Shown here piece after piece: positions 50,218 to 58,868 of a DNA stretch of 64,000 nt. The stretch is taken from positions 62,001-126,000 of the forward strand of contig JBBDMI010000003.1 of the NCBI GenBank assembly GCA_040878395.1. Direction: 5' to 3'. Origin of the DNA: Candidatus Dependentiae bacterium. GTDB lineage: Bacteria; Babelota; Babeliae; Babelales; Vermiphilaceae. How positions within the stretch are numbered: the first letter of the stretch is position 1; each line of letters begins with the position of its first letter. A program made the translations under genes and the position numbers. Under the pieces are notes generated by a model. That model was given only the letters and a program-made list of their open reading frames with translations. It did not search any database and was not told where the DNA came from.

Positions 50218-51657
50218 TTAATAACTGATGCCAAACTTACTCCATACACACCAATTTGAAAGAGCATTGTTGTCTGTGGAGACTTCATAAGAGGCTCCGG
50301 CGCCGATCAGTGTGGGCAGACCATAAAAGTGGCCGTCATAACCAAATGCAGCGTACACTGAGTTGGTGAGTGAGCGTGGCATGGTGCCGGATGCAATGTT
50401 TAAATCGCACAAACTTAATTTAACGCATGACGGATCGGATACTGGAGCGTTATTAATCACCGATTGGCAAATCTGAGCACATGATGCAGATGTTGGCTGT
50501 TGCATACAATCGCCAACAATGTCATAAATGGCATAGCCTTTAGGAAAATCATAGATTTGAACTTTTTCTTTTTGTTGCCACCAGAAATTATAGCCAATTT
50601 CAACATCACAACTGCGGTGACGATAATGCAATGCAATCCACCAATCAATACGGGATTGAATGGTGATTTGAGCCTCTTGAGTAAAAACATTTATACCCGG
50701 CATACTATTTGAGGGTTCATCACATTTTACCACTTGTAGGTAACGCGACCAATCACCATTTTTGCACAGATCAAACGAGCGTTTTTCATGTACCGGCAGT
50801 CCATAAAGATATTTAAAATCGGTTAAGATCGCCAGTTCATGGATTTCATCTGCATAAAAATTATGGTCTGCAATAAAGCCGAAACCTACAGCATTAACGG
50901 TACTCCCAACTATGGGTTCAAATATGCATTCTGCGGTGCCGGCTTTTCCGGTTGGCACGGCAAAGGTGAAATATGGACTTAAATGATCAACGCTATCTTC
51001 TTCAAGAAAGTACCAATCATAGCCGAATTTAAATTCAATGTTATCTACACCATGCTTTGTTTGTGTTTCAGGACAGAATGTATTAAATTCCCAGTTTTCT
51101 TGATTGAGTGCTTGGCAAATATTTGTGACATTACATGCGGTTCCAAAAGTGTTACTTTTTTCGCACAAACCAATGTTATGTTTTGATTTCATTGCTGCAA
51201 GGGCAATGTCTGACCATAAATGAATATTTAAAATTGGATTCCAATTGATACGAATATTTATGAACGTCCCGATGAGGGTACGTTGTGGACTAAGTGAAAA
51301 AGAACCATCAAACTGCTGGTTTGCATCGGCAATTAAATTAAGCCACAACGAGCCAATATCTCCCGTGCCATCTTCTTTGACAGAAACGGATGGTTGATTA
51401 CACGGTAAAAAAAAGCGGGCAATGTCGTCTTCGTTGGTGGAGCGTTGATAAAATGGTGAAACTTGAAGCGTGATGAACGTATCATGATTTTTAAAAATGG
51501 TTCGATACCACCAGAATAAAGTAAGGTTGTGTTGCAGTAGGTTGTTGCTTGTTATATCTCGCGGAATAAAAACGCTGTGTGAATGGCATGTATCATTACG
51601 GCAATCAGCTAATACCATTATGTGCAAAAAAAATAATAAAAAGTAGAAGTGCTTCAT
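50218..51657 (-). CDS. Outer-membrane beta-barrel-type protein
   Basis: 479 residues; signal peptide MKHFYFLLFFLHIMVLADCR. The mature part is beta-rich with many aromatic, alternating strands (FITLQVSPFYQRS, YLQVVKC, RIDWWIALHYRHRS, VEIGYNFWWQQKEKV) and a last strand ending in SKFGISY. The VFIPRDITSNNLL motif near the N-terminus and cysteine pairs in predicted loops (CQALNQ...FCPE; CMQQPTSASCAQIC) are notable. These features fit an outer-membrane barrel with disulphide-bonded surface loops. I know no specific family name. The C-terminal remnants at 44918-46206 come from a different barrel protein. Confidence 0.75.
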   Translation of the reverse strand: MKHFYFLLFFLHIMVLADCRNDTCHSHSVFIPRDITSNNLLQHNLTLFWWYRTIFKNHDTFITLQVSPFYQRSTNEDDIARFFLPCNQPSVSVKEDGTGDIGSLWLNLIADANQQFDGSFSLSPQRTLIGTFINIRINWNPILNIHLWSDIALAAMKSKHNIGLCEKSNTFGTACNVTNICQALNQENWEFNTFCPETQTKHGVDNIEFKFGYDWYFLEEDSVDHLSPYFTFAVPTGKAGTAECIFEPIVGSTVNAVGFGFIADHNFYADEIHELAILTDFKYLYGLPVHEKRSFDLCKNGDWSRYLQVVKCDEPSNSMPGINVFTQEAQITIQSRIDWWIALHYRHRSCDVEIGYNFWWQQKEKVQIYDFPKGYAIYDIVGDCMQQPTSASCAQICQSVINNAPVSDPSCVKLSLCDLNIASGTMPRSLTNSVYAAFGYDGHFYGLPTLIGAGASYEVSTDNNALSNWCVWSKFGISY

Positions 51658-51690
51658 ATAATCCTTTTTTTTCTTATACTCATGCAGAGA

Positions 51691-52242
51691 TCAAGGTAAT
51701 TTTTTGCGGGCATTATATGCATGTACATTCATGAGAGCTGCAACAGGGAGAAATATGATTGTAGCGCCTAAAATTGTTGCACAAAGTAAAAGAAGAAGGC
51801 CATGCCATCTTGCATGCTTAGTTAAGTGATCACTGCAATGAAATGATTCAGTAATAGAGCTTTTATCAAGTACAATGCAATATTCTATATAGTAATAACG
51901 AGAAGCAAGATAAAGGCCTGGAATAATAAAAAGGATTAAGCCGATATTGACTAAAATGGTATATAAAATTAATGCGGCAAGCCCTTTTATAAATGTTTTC
52001 CAATCAATAAAAAATTGCCTCAGTGTGACCGGTTGTTGTTGATACAACAAATAAGAAACTTTGATGTAGCAAAGCGTGATATAGAAAAATAAAAAAGGGA
52101 GGCCGAGACCCAAAGTTGTTATGCCAACAATTAAAACAAGCAGTGCTGTGAGAAAAAAAAGTTTTATAAAAACTGTTATATGATCAAAAAATTCTTTAAA
52201 TGCCCATGTAGCTGCATGAGTTACAATGGAGAGATTGTTCAT
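51691..52242 (-). CDS. Integral membrane protein, distant relative of the gene at 56064
   Basis: 183 residues from the ATG at 52242, preceded by AAGGAAAAAG; the earlier start at 52272 lies inside arfB. Four to five helices: about 20-60, 80-120 (LILYTILVNIGLILFIIPGL) and 150-178. The motif LFIIPGLYLASRYYYIEYCI and then DKSSITESFHCSDHLTKHAR recalls the YciC/DUF975-type pattern (IPGIYLxxRxxxxxxxVxDxxxxxxxAxxxSxxLTKG). Function unknown. It lies 22 bases after arfB and is probably co-transcribed. Confidence 0.75.
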   Translation of the reverse strand: MNNLSIVTHAATWAFKEFFDHITVFIKLFFLTALLVLIVGITTLGLGLPFLFFYITLCYIKVSYLLYQQQPVTLRQFFIDWKTFIKGLAALILYTILVNIGLILFIIPGLYLASRYYYIEYCIVLDKSSITESFHCSDHLTKHARWHGLLLLLCATILGATIIFLPVAALMNVHAYNARKKLP

Positions 52243-52264
52243 AACTTTTTCCTTATTATATTTT

Positions 52265-52684
52265 TTATTCAAAATCTTTTTTGCTGCGCATGCGTTTGAG
52301 TACGCTTCTTATTTTTTTACTTTTGAGTCGTTTTTCTTTTGCACCTTTTGGAATTCCGGTTTTCTTTCTTTTTTTTGGTATGTATAAAGCTTTACGTATT
52401 TTTTGTGTAAGCAGATCATAGGCCAGTTTTTTGTTTTGTAGCTGACTGCGAGTTGAGCTATGTTGTATTACGAGTTCACCATCTGTGGTTAAATCTGATT
52501 GTAGTTTTTCTAATATACGTTGTTTTTGATGTTCATTGAGCGCGTTTGTTTTATGCACATTCCATCGAATAATTACTCGCGTATTTGTTTTATTAACATG
52601 TTGTCCGCCCGGACCGCCGGCGCGTGCAGTGGTTATTTCCAATTCATGTTCAGGAATTATAATATTATTTTTCATAAGTATCAT
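52265..52684 (-). CDS. arfB: Alternative ribosome-rescue factor ArfB
   Basis: 139 residues. ITTARAGGPGGQHVNKTNTR contains the GGQ motif that hydrolyses peptidyl-tRNA, and the C-terminal tail is strongly basic (IPKKRKKTGIPKGAKEKRLK onward), as needed to enter the empty mRNA channel. The short length and tail separate it from full release factors. With smpB/ssrA also present, the cell has two rescue systems. The start is uncertain by three codons (ATG at 52684 or 52675). Confidence 0.92.
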   Translation of the reverse strand: MILMKNNIIIPEHELEITTARAGGPGGQHVNKTNTRVIIRWNVHKTNALNEHQKQRILEKLQSDLTTDGELVIQHSSTRSQLQNKKLAYDLLTQKIRKALYIPKKRKKTGIPKGAKEKRLKSKKIRSVLKRMRSKKDFE

Positions 52685-52846
52685 TTTATTATTAAAAGTT
52701 ATTTTGTTTTCAGTTTATACAGAAGTATATCTAAAAAACTATAAGAATCATGTTTTTAGTCCGGATAATATTGTTGAGCTTTGAGTGTATCGCAATGTAA
52801 TATATATAGGAAAGAATCACAAAACTAAGTAAAGAAAGGGTTCCAA

Positions 52847-53008
52847 ATGATCGATTGGGTAGTAATTTTTTTGATACTAGCTATAGTTGCCGGAGCTTTA
52901 GGATTTGGCGGCATTAGTATTGTGTCGGTAGAAATCGCAAAATTATTATTTTTCATCTTCTTGCTTTTGTTTGTTGCATCACTTGTGATGAAGGTCTTGC
53001 GTAAGTAA
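52847..53008 (+). CDS. DUF1328-type small membrane protein
   Basis: 53 residues, below most ORF cut-offs. Two hydrophobic helices ([20 protein letters not shown] and [16 protein letters not shown]) joined by IVSVEIAK: this matches the DUF1328/YtjA pattern (ALxFGGIAGxxAxIAKILFFIFLVLFVVSLIxG). AAAGAAAGGG lies upstream. Such proteins are often stress-related inner-membrane peptides; function unknown. Confidence 0.85.
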   Translation: MIDWVVIFLILAIVAGALGFGGISIVSVEIAKLLFFIFLLLFVASLVMKVLRK

Positions 53009-53072
53009 TAAAAATATCTGTTGAACAATCGGCAAAGGATATATTAGCAATGGTTGTATCCGGCCGGAATTG

Positions 53073-54131
53073 ATGAAAAACCGGCTTTTTGCTAGTATAG
53101 AGATATTAAGTCCTCTTGTATTCCCTTTTATAACTAATGTTTTAACCGGAAAAACTATGTGTATTGATCCGATTGTTCTGTTTTTTTTATGCGGTATTTT
53201 TATAAAATTGATATTTCCATCTCTGAAAATGCCTAGACTCGTATATGATAGTGTGAGTGTTTTTTTACTTATATCTATTGGTCTAAAAGGAGGGCTTGAG
53301 CTTTGTACTTGGGCAAGTCTTTCATTGTTGGTTCAAGTTTTGGGCATTTTACTTTTAAGCATCGGGATCTGTTTTTTGGCATATTTTTTGCTTGATCATT
53401 TTGGTTCGTATAACAAGGCTGATTGTGTTGTGATTGCAGCTCATTATGGATCGGTCAGTGTGGGAACTTTTGCCGTTGCAATTGCGATGCTAGAGCATCT
53501 TGGTATTGACTATGAATCATTTATGCCGTTATTTGTAGCACTGATGGAATTTCCTGCAATAATTATTGCATCGTTAATGTTGAAAAATATCTATCATGGA
53601 AATCAGTCGTTTATGCGTAGTTTTTTTAATGCTTTGAGTTGTAAGAGTGTCTATGTTTTATTGTTAAGCATTGCTTTCGGTTATGTTTTTGGGCCTTATG
53701 GTATTGATGTTATTGAACCTTTATTTTTTAATCCATTCAAATGGATATTGGCGGTCTTTTTGGTTGAAATGGGCATCTTAGTTGGTGATCAGTTTAGTTT
53801 GATTAAGAAGCATTATAAAGAAATTGTGTTGCATTCTATTGGATTGTCACTAATAGGCGCATCTCTTGGCTTATTGTTTGGTTTAATATTCCAGTTAAGT
53901 TTGGGTGGTGTTATTTTACTTATGGTGTTAGCTGCAAGTGCTTCTTATATTGCCGTTCCTGCATCACTCCGCCAAAGTTATCCTCAGGCGAATGTACCAT
54001 TGGCTTTGAGTCATTCTCTAGGTGTAACTTTTCCATTTAATGTTTTTTTTGGTATTTATATGTATATAGCGGCAGCTTCTTGGATTTTTAATTACTTTGG
54101 CCTGGATAAGTCGGTTTATTTTTGTAGTTAA
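53073..54131 (+). CDS. SbtA-type sodium-dependent bicarbonate permease
   Basis: 352 residues from the ATG at 53073. About ten helices in two inverted halves. The AHYGSVSVGTFAVAIAMLE segment and the late AASASYIAVPASLRQSYPQA plus SLGVTFPFNVFFGI are hallmarks of SbtA-like transporters, first known from cyanobacterial bicarbonate uptake. No SbtB-type PII protein is adjacent. In a host-dependent bacterium it might supply HCO3- for carboxylation or another anion; this is inference. The family call is firm, the substrate less so. Confidence 0.88.
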   Translation: MKNRLFASIEILSPLVFPFITNVLTGKTMCIDPIVLFFLCGIFIKLIFPSLKMPRLVYDSVSVFLLISIGLKGGLELCTWASLSLLVQVLGILLLSIGICFLAYFLLDHFGSYNKADCVVIAAHYGSVSVGTFAVAIAMLEHLGIDYESFMPLFVALMEFPAIIIASLMLKNIYHGNQSFMRSFFNALSCKSVYVLLLSIAFGYVFGPYGIDVIEPLFFNPFKWILAVFLVEMGILVGDQFSLIKKHYKEIVLHSIGLSLIGASLGLLFGLIFQLSLGGVILLMVLAASASYIAVPASLRQSYPQANVPLALSHSLGVTFPFNVFFGIYMYIAAASWIFNYFGLDKSVYFCS

Positions 54132-54148
54132 AAAAAAAGGATTTAAAG

Positions 54149-54520
54149 ATGATTGGTAGTAATATTTTAAAGAGAAAGCTGATAACATTATTTCTTGTTT
54201 CTTGTTTTTGCATAAAAGCAAATACAGAAGCTCAGCCGCTTACGCCGCGATCATCTAAAGATTTGGTACATTTTTATGAAGGATTGTTTCAGTTAAAAGA
54301 GTCTGCTATAACATGTAGCACCACTAGTAATAAAAAAGAAGCTCAAGAGATGGAGATGAGATTGAATCGTTTGACTGCTGAGTTTACTGGAGTGTTATTG
54401 TCTTCCGGTGTTGACGCAGCAAAGGTTCTTGCATTAAAAAGTGGATTGCAGCAAACGAATAATAAATCACAATATATTGCGTCTCTTGAACAGTTGTTGA
54501 GTGGGCCTTTATCAAAATAG
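54149..54520 (+). CDS. Small secreted helical protein
   Basis: 123 residues; signal peptide (LITLFLVSCFCIKANTEA); then a helical region with LVHFYEGLFQLKESAI, MEMRLNRLTAEFTGVLLSSG and a C-terminal LEQLLSGPLSK. No recognised domain. AAAGGA before the ATG. It starts 17 bases after the SbtA gene and ends at a strong terminator, so the two form a transcript. Confidence 0.65.
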   Translation: MIGSNILKRKLITLFLVSCFCIKANTEAQPLTPRSSKDLVHFYEGLFQLKESAITCSTTSNKKEAQEMEMRLNRLTAEFTGVLLSSGVDAAKVLALKSGLQQTNNKSQYIASLEQLLSGPLSK

Positions 54521-54534
54521 AGTTGAATGTGTAT

Positions 54535-54583
54535 AAAAAAGGTGGACGGGAGATATGAACATTATATCCCGCCCACCTTTTTT
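54535..54583. terminator. Bidirectional intrinsic terminator
   Basis: AAAAAAGGTGG (54535-54545) and CCACCTTTTTT (54573-54583) form the base; CGGG/CCG and ATAT/ATAT extend the stem. Convergent genes flank it. Confidence 0.9.
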
Positions 54584-54595
54584 ATATATTTATGC

Positions 54596-54799
54596 TTATT
54601 TTTTCTTGCGTAACATTGGCAAGCCGGTGCGTTTGTTTTCAAACACTTCATACCCTGCAGGTAGAGTGTCTAAAGCATTTTCACCGGCTTCCCCAGCAAA
54701 ATAGTAAATTCTTTGTAGGCGACCACCGGCCAATTTCACTTCTTTTGTGTGCAAGTGGTAGGTTTTGCCACTTTTTTTAGATTTTGCAGTAAAAGCCAT
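54596..54799 (-). CDS. Small basic conserved-looking protein
   Basis: 67 residues from the ATG at 54799 (AAGGAG upstream). AFTAKSKKSGKTYHLHTKEV then GRLQRIYYFAGEAGENALDTLPAGYEV and NKRTGLPMLRKKK. The LPxGYEVxENxRTGLPxLxKK ending is a pattern I have seen in small bacterial hypothetical proteins; no function is known to me. Beta-rich, basic, no signal peptide: it may bind nucleic acid. Stands alone. Confidence 0.75.
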   Translation of the reverse strand: MAFTAKSKKSGKTYHLHTKEVKLAGGRLQRIYYFAGEAGENALDTLPAGYEVFENKRTGLPMLRKKK

Positions 54800-54832
54800 G
54801 ATTAAGCTCCTTTTTTTATTATATTTATTCAA

Positions 54833-55076
54833 AACACCTAAAAATAGTTAAGATACAGCTATTAACATCAATATATTAAATTCAAATAGGAAATAGCTAT
54901 ACTTTTTTTAAATTTATCTGTTTTGGCTATAAAATAGCTAAAAAATGTATGCTTTTTTTAATAAAACAGTTTTAACTGAGGGATTTTTTAATGTTATTGC
55001 TTTTTGTATAGACTTTACTTTATAATGTATAATATGAAATAATGGTCGAAGTGATCTGAAAGAAAAGGGTATTTTC
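54833..55076. other. AT-rich intergenic stretch
   Basis: 244 bases between divergent genes, containing promoter-like AT-rich sequence for both. No ORF or clear repeat. Confidence 0.4.
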
Positions 55077-55646
55077 ATGAAGAAAATTATGTGGATGTTG
55101 ATTTTTATAAGTTATGCTTCATTATTGCGAGCAGATGGTAGTAGATCGCCTTTACTTAGGCAAGCTGCTCAAATTAATTTAAAAAGTCTTGTTGAGTCAG
55201 AAGAATTTGAGCCGTCAGAATCGAGCTTACCTTTGGAAGATCGACATGCAGTAACGGCAAATAATAAGCTTAATTTTTTAAAAGCAATTAAGGAGGGCGA
55301 TGAACGTGGTGTTCGCCGTTTTTTACTAAAAAGAAAACCTATATTTGTTGATAAATTAACCGGTTTTACTTCATTGCATGTAGCTGCGATGCATGATCGT
55401 TTAGATATATTACATTTGTTGTTTGCTCATGGGGCTCAAAAGATAGTTAATGTTGTTGATCGCAATGGAAATACTGCTTTGCATTATGCAGTTCAAAAAG
55501 GTGATCCTCAAGTTGTTATGAAATTGTTGATTAATAAAGCTGATCCAACAATAGAGAATTTGAAGGGCCAAAAGCCAAGTGATCTGATTCAAGAAGATAA
55601 TGAATTCATTAAAAATTTATTAATTGAGTATGCTAAGAAATTTTAA
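55077..55646 (+). CDS. Secreted ankyrin-repeat protein
   Basis: 189 residues; signal peptide MKKIMWMLIFISYASLLRA. After a linker, NNKLNFLKAIKEGDERGVRR opens the first unit; FTSLHVAAMHDRLDILHLLF and NTALHYAVQKGDPQVVMKLL are two canonical ankyrin units with HGAQKIVN and NKADPTIEN turns; a final GQKPSDLIQEDNEF half unit caps the array. Likely exported and protein-binding. Third intact ankyrin gene in the window, but outside the tRNA-linked island. Confidence 0.9.
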   Translation: MKKIMWMLIFISYASLLRADGSRSPLLRQAAQINLKSLVESEEFEPSESSLPLEDRHAVTANNKLNFLKAIKEGDERGVRRFLLKRKPIFVDKLTGFTSLHVAAMHDRLDILHLLFAHGAQKIVNVVDRNGNTALHYAVQKGDPQVVMKLLINKADPTIENLKGQKPSDLIQEDNEFIKNLLIEYAKKF

Positions 55647-55757
55647 CATGAGTTTGTGTTTTTGTTTTCCTATTTTATTTTTGAATGTTTGCACATAAAA
55701 GTAAATAGAATTATACTTTAGTATCTATACATGAGCTTTTTTTATTCAGGACAATTT

Positions 55758-55964
55758 ATGTATAAAAATAGTAATAAGACACTCGGAATGTTATATATTG
55801 TTTTTGGCGCTTTATTATTCTTGTTAGCTGCAGGTGAATGGCTTTTGAAAGCTGGTTTGGCAATCGCGGCTTTTTATATTATAAATTATGGGCTTTCGTT
55901 GCGCGGGAAGCCTCCGTTGACTTTTTATGTGATGCGTTGGTTTAGTGGAACGCGTCCTTTTTAA
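55758..55964 (+). CDS. Small membrane protein
   Basis: 68 residues from the ATG at 55758 (AGGAC before it); the frame is open to 55731. Two helices (LGMLYIVFGALLFLLAAGEW and LLKAGLAIAAFYIINYGLSL) and a basic end RGKPPLTFYVMRWFSGTRPF. No family recognised. Confidence 0.6.
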   Translation: MYKNSNKTLGMLYIVFGALLFLLAAGEWLLKAGLAIAAFYIINYGLSLRGKPPLTFYVMRWFSGTRPF

Positions 55965-56063
55965 CTTTTTATTATTTCACATAATATTGTTTTCTCTTTG
56001 GGTAATATGTTACATTGAGCCCATGGGAAGCTTATATTAAAACTTTTTTTTGGAGTATGTTTT

Positions 56064-56807
56064 ATGAATACAAGACTTTCACTTTCAATTGCTGTCAAGC
56101 GTTCTTTTAATTTGATACTTAATAATGCGAGCGTAGTTGTTCCGGCAACATTGCTTTATTGGAGTATTCTTGCGCTTGTAGGTTTTTTTTCTTTTTCACC
56201 GCTTATTAGTTTTCAAAGCATTTCTTCATTATGGTCTGGTTTGAATGGTGCAACGCCACAATTACAACAACAGGCAATTACATTGTTTATTAATGAGAAT
56301 GTTTCGTTGTTTAGGTATGGTTTTCTTGCGCTATTGCTTGTGTCATTAGTTTCTATTTGGTTATGGATCGGTCTGGTGCGTGTCTTATTCGATCTGTATG
56401 ATACAGGCAGTAGTAATGTCTCACAGCTTTTTTCCGGTTCACTTTCACAAACATTTAAGATGTTAGCGGGTTGTGTTTTATTGATGCTCATGTTGATTCC
56501 TGCTTTTATGCTTTTTATTGTCCCCGGTATATATCTTATATTACGTTTTATGTTTTTCCCATGTTTTATTGTTGATCAAGATGCAGGGGTTATTGAAAGT
56601 TTCAAAAAAAGTTGGCATATAACCAAAGGGCATGAATGGGCGATGGTTCTGCTTTTGCTCGTGTTTATTTTATGTTTAAGCTTTATATCATTAAATTGGG
56701 TTGTCTATTTATTGGTTATGCCTTTTAATTTAGTGCTATGGATGAGTGTTTATCGCCAATTGAGTGAAGAAGGGCGCCTTGCAGTGCCAACATCTCAATT
56801 AGATTAG
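56064..56807 (+). CDS. Polytopic membrane protein (YciC/DUF975-like)
   Basis: 247 residues, six hydrophobic segments. LSIAVKRSFNLILNNASVVV at the start and LFIVPGIYLILRFMFFPCFI then DQDAGVIESFKKSWHITKGH near the C-terminus fit the pattern of YciC/DUF975 membrane proteins. It is related by the same motifs to the gene at 51691. GGAGTATGTTTT before the ATG gives a usable ribosome-binding site. Function unknown. Confidence 0.75.
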   Translation: MNTRLSLSIAVKRSFNLILNNASVVVPATLLYWSILALVGFFSFSPLISFQSISSLWSGLNGATPQLQQQAITLFINENVSLFRYGFLALLLVSLVSIWLWIGLVRVLFDLYDTGSSNVSQLFSGSLSQTFKMLAGCVLLMLMLIPAFMLFIVPGIYLILRFMFFPCFIVDQDAGVIESFKKSWHITKGHEWAMVLLLLVFILCLSFISLNWVVYLLVMPFNLVLWMSVYRQLSEEGRLAVPTSQLD

Positions 56808-56827
56808 TTTTAAAAATATTAAGAAGT

Positions 56828-56861
56828 AAAAAGAGAGCCGATTTCAATTGGCTCTCTTTTT
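56828..56861. terminator. Bidirectional intrinsic terminator
   Basis: AAAAAGAGAGCC (56828-56839) and GGCTCTCTTTTT (56850-56861) form a perfect stem between a membrane-protein gene (+) and mutL (-). Confidence 0.92.
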
Positions 56862-56864
56862 TAT

Positions 56865-58742
56865 TTATGTATCGGTTTTTTGTGAACGATAATCTCGCTT
56901 AAATTTCTTTTTTATTTCATCGTGATGAAATAAAAAACTGGTAGGGCGTCCATGAGGGCATAAGAAACGATTCTCAGTTTTTTCGAGATCAACAAGCAGT
57001 TGTTGCATTTGTTCACGGCTCAAGGTATCGCCGGCTTTTACTGCAGCTTTACATGCCATGTCGGCATATAATTTTTTTTGCATTTCTTTTTCAAATTGTT
57101 CAGAAGCGAGTTCTTTATATTCATTAATCCAGCCAACGGTTTGTTTGATAATGTCATCAAGAGCAACGTTTTTTAAGTGGACCGGTGTCGCTTGAATTTT
57201 TACAGTATCTTCACCAAATGGCTCCAGTTCAATGCCATAACGAGAAAATAATGTTATATGTTTTTCTATAATGCTTATATCTTCTTTTGGCAGCGTAAGA
57301 ACTTGAGGGAAAAGTAATTGTACTTTTGTTACGTTATTGTGTTGTGCAACAAATTGTTCATATAAAATACGTTCGTGAGCAGCATGTTGATCAAGTAAAA
57401 ACAGTCCATTTTCCTGCTCGAGTAAAAGATATGTTTTTTTGTATTGGCCAATTAGTTCATATTGTTGCTTTGCAGATTCAGGTAATACTGAATTTTTTTC
57501 TTCGGTAATTGCTTGATGAGGATCAGAGTGATCGTTTAGTTGTTCAACGTTATTAATTTCCGGTGTTGATATGGTTGAATTTAATGTTGTATCAGTTGGT
57601 GCAAAGGCAGGTTTGTTTAAGTATTCATCAAAGTTAAATGGTGAAAAATGAGTATTTGATGAAGATGAAAATGTTGGTGTAGGTTGAGTGTGCGGTTGCG
57701 ATTCAAAGGGCACATTTTGTTTTATATGTACTGTTTTATTCAATTGTGCTGAAAGTTGTTGTTCTAATGCTTGAGTGATGCATATTTGTATCTCACGTTC
57801 AACGCGGCGTGGGTGCAAAAATTGTACTTCTTCTTTGCGAGGATGAATATTGATATCAACTTCTTGTGGGTCGATGGTAATAAACAAGCATCCGGTAGGA
57901 TAACGTGCAGGGGGCAATACATTTTGATAGCCTTTAATAAATGCACGCGTTAGTTTGCTGTCTTTTATCCATCGATTATTCACAAACAGATAGATGCTGT
58001 TACGGTCGTAACGCTGTAATTGATGATCGGAAATCAGACCCTTCATGCTGACTCCGAATGCTTCGTGTGTTGCCGTAATCATTTGCTGTGCCGTATGGTG
58101 GTCAAATAGCTGTTGCCATCGTTGTGCAATGGTATCAGTACCGGTGCAGTTATATATGAGTTTATCTTCAGCATATAGTTTGAAGTCGATATGCAAATGA
58201 GCTAAAGCTACAGCAAAGAATAGTTGTTGAATTTGTCGCCATTCAGTTTCACGTTTTTTTAGGAATTTTTGACGAGCGGGTAAGGTATGAAAAATATCTT
58301 TTACTGAGATATCAGTACCATTGATTGCAGAAACATTTTCTTTTTGTATGATACTATTTTGCTCGATGTGAATTTTGGTACCATGCTCAGCTGTTTTTTC
58401 TTTAGTGATTAACGTTGTTTTTCCTACAGCTGCAATACTGGCAAGTGCTTCACCACGGAAGCCAAATGTTACAATTTCTTGTAGTTGGTCAACATGTGTA
58501 ATTTTACTTGTCGCATGTTGTTCAAAGCATAGTATCGCATCTTCAGGTGACATGCCATATCCATTATCAACAACACGAATAAGTTCTTTCCCGCCATCTT
58601 TAATGTGAATAGCAATTTTACTGCTTTGCGCATCAATAGCGTTTTCAAGCAGTTCCTTGAGTAGGTTTGATGGACGTTCAACTACTTCACCGGCTGCTAT
58701 TTTTTGTGCCTCATGAGTAGGGAGCTTATGTATTTTGTGCAT
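56865..58742 (-). CDS. mutL: DNA mismatch repair protein MutL, endonuclease type
   Basis: 625 residues. GHKL ATPase N-terminus: KIAAGEVVERPSNLLKELLE, DNGYGM, TFGFRGEALASIAAVG. A poly-S/T linker lies near 360-420. The C-terminal domain carries LLDQHAAHERILYE, which fits DQHA(x)2E(x)4E of MutL proteins that nick DNA themselves, plus ACKAAVKAGD and CPHGRPTSF. So strand discrimination need not rely on MutH. No mutS is in this window. Confidence 0.96.
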   Translation of the reverse strand: MHKIHKLPTHEAQKIAAGEVVERPSNLLKELLENAIDAQSSKIAIHIKDGGKELIRVVDNGYGMSPEDAILCFEQHATSKITHVDQLQEIVTFGFRGEALASIAAVGKTTLITKEKTAEHGTKIHIEQNSIIQKENVSAINGTDISVKDIFHTLPARQKFLKKRETEWRQIQQLFFAVALAHLHIDFKLYAEDKLIYNCTGTDTIAQRWQQLFDHHTAQQMITATHEAFGVSMKGLISDHQLQRYDRNSIYLFVNNRWIKDSKLTRAFIKGYQNVLPPARYPTGCLFITIDPQEVDINIHPRKEEVQFLHPRRVEREIQICITQALEQQLSAQLNKTVHIKQNVPFESQPHTQPTPTFSSSSNTHFSPFNFDEYLNKPAFAPTDTTLNSTISTPEINNVEQLNDHSDPHQAITEEKNSVLPESAKQQYELIGQYKKTYLLLEQENGLFLLDQHAAHERILYEQFVAQHNNVTKVQLLFPQVLTLPKEDISIIEKHITLFSRYGIELEPFGEDTVKIQATPVHLKNVALDDIIKQTVGWINEYKELASEQFEKEMQKKLYADMACKAAVKAGDTLSREQMQQLLVDLEKTENRFLCPHGRPTSFLFHHDEIKKKFKRDYRSQKTDT

Positions 58743-58868
58743 GATAAAAAACTTTTGTAAAAAATTATATATGTTGCATAAAGTTTAACAGATTCTTTAA
58801 ATATATTGTATTAATAAATGTATTAAAGTTAAAATCGATGTGGATAATTATGCTTATAGGGGAGTATT

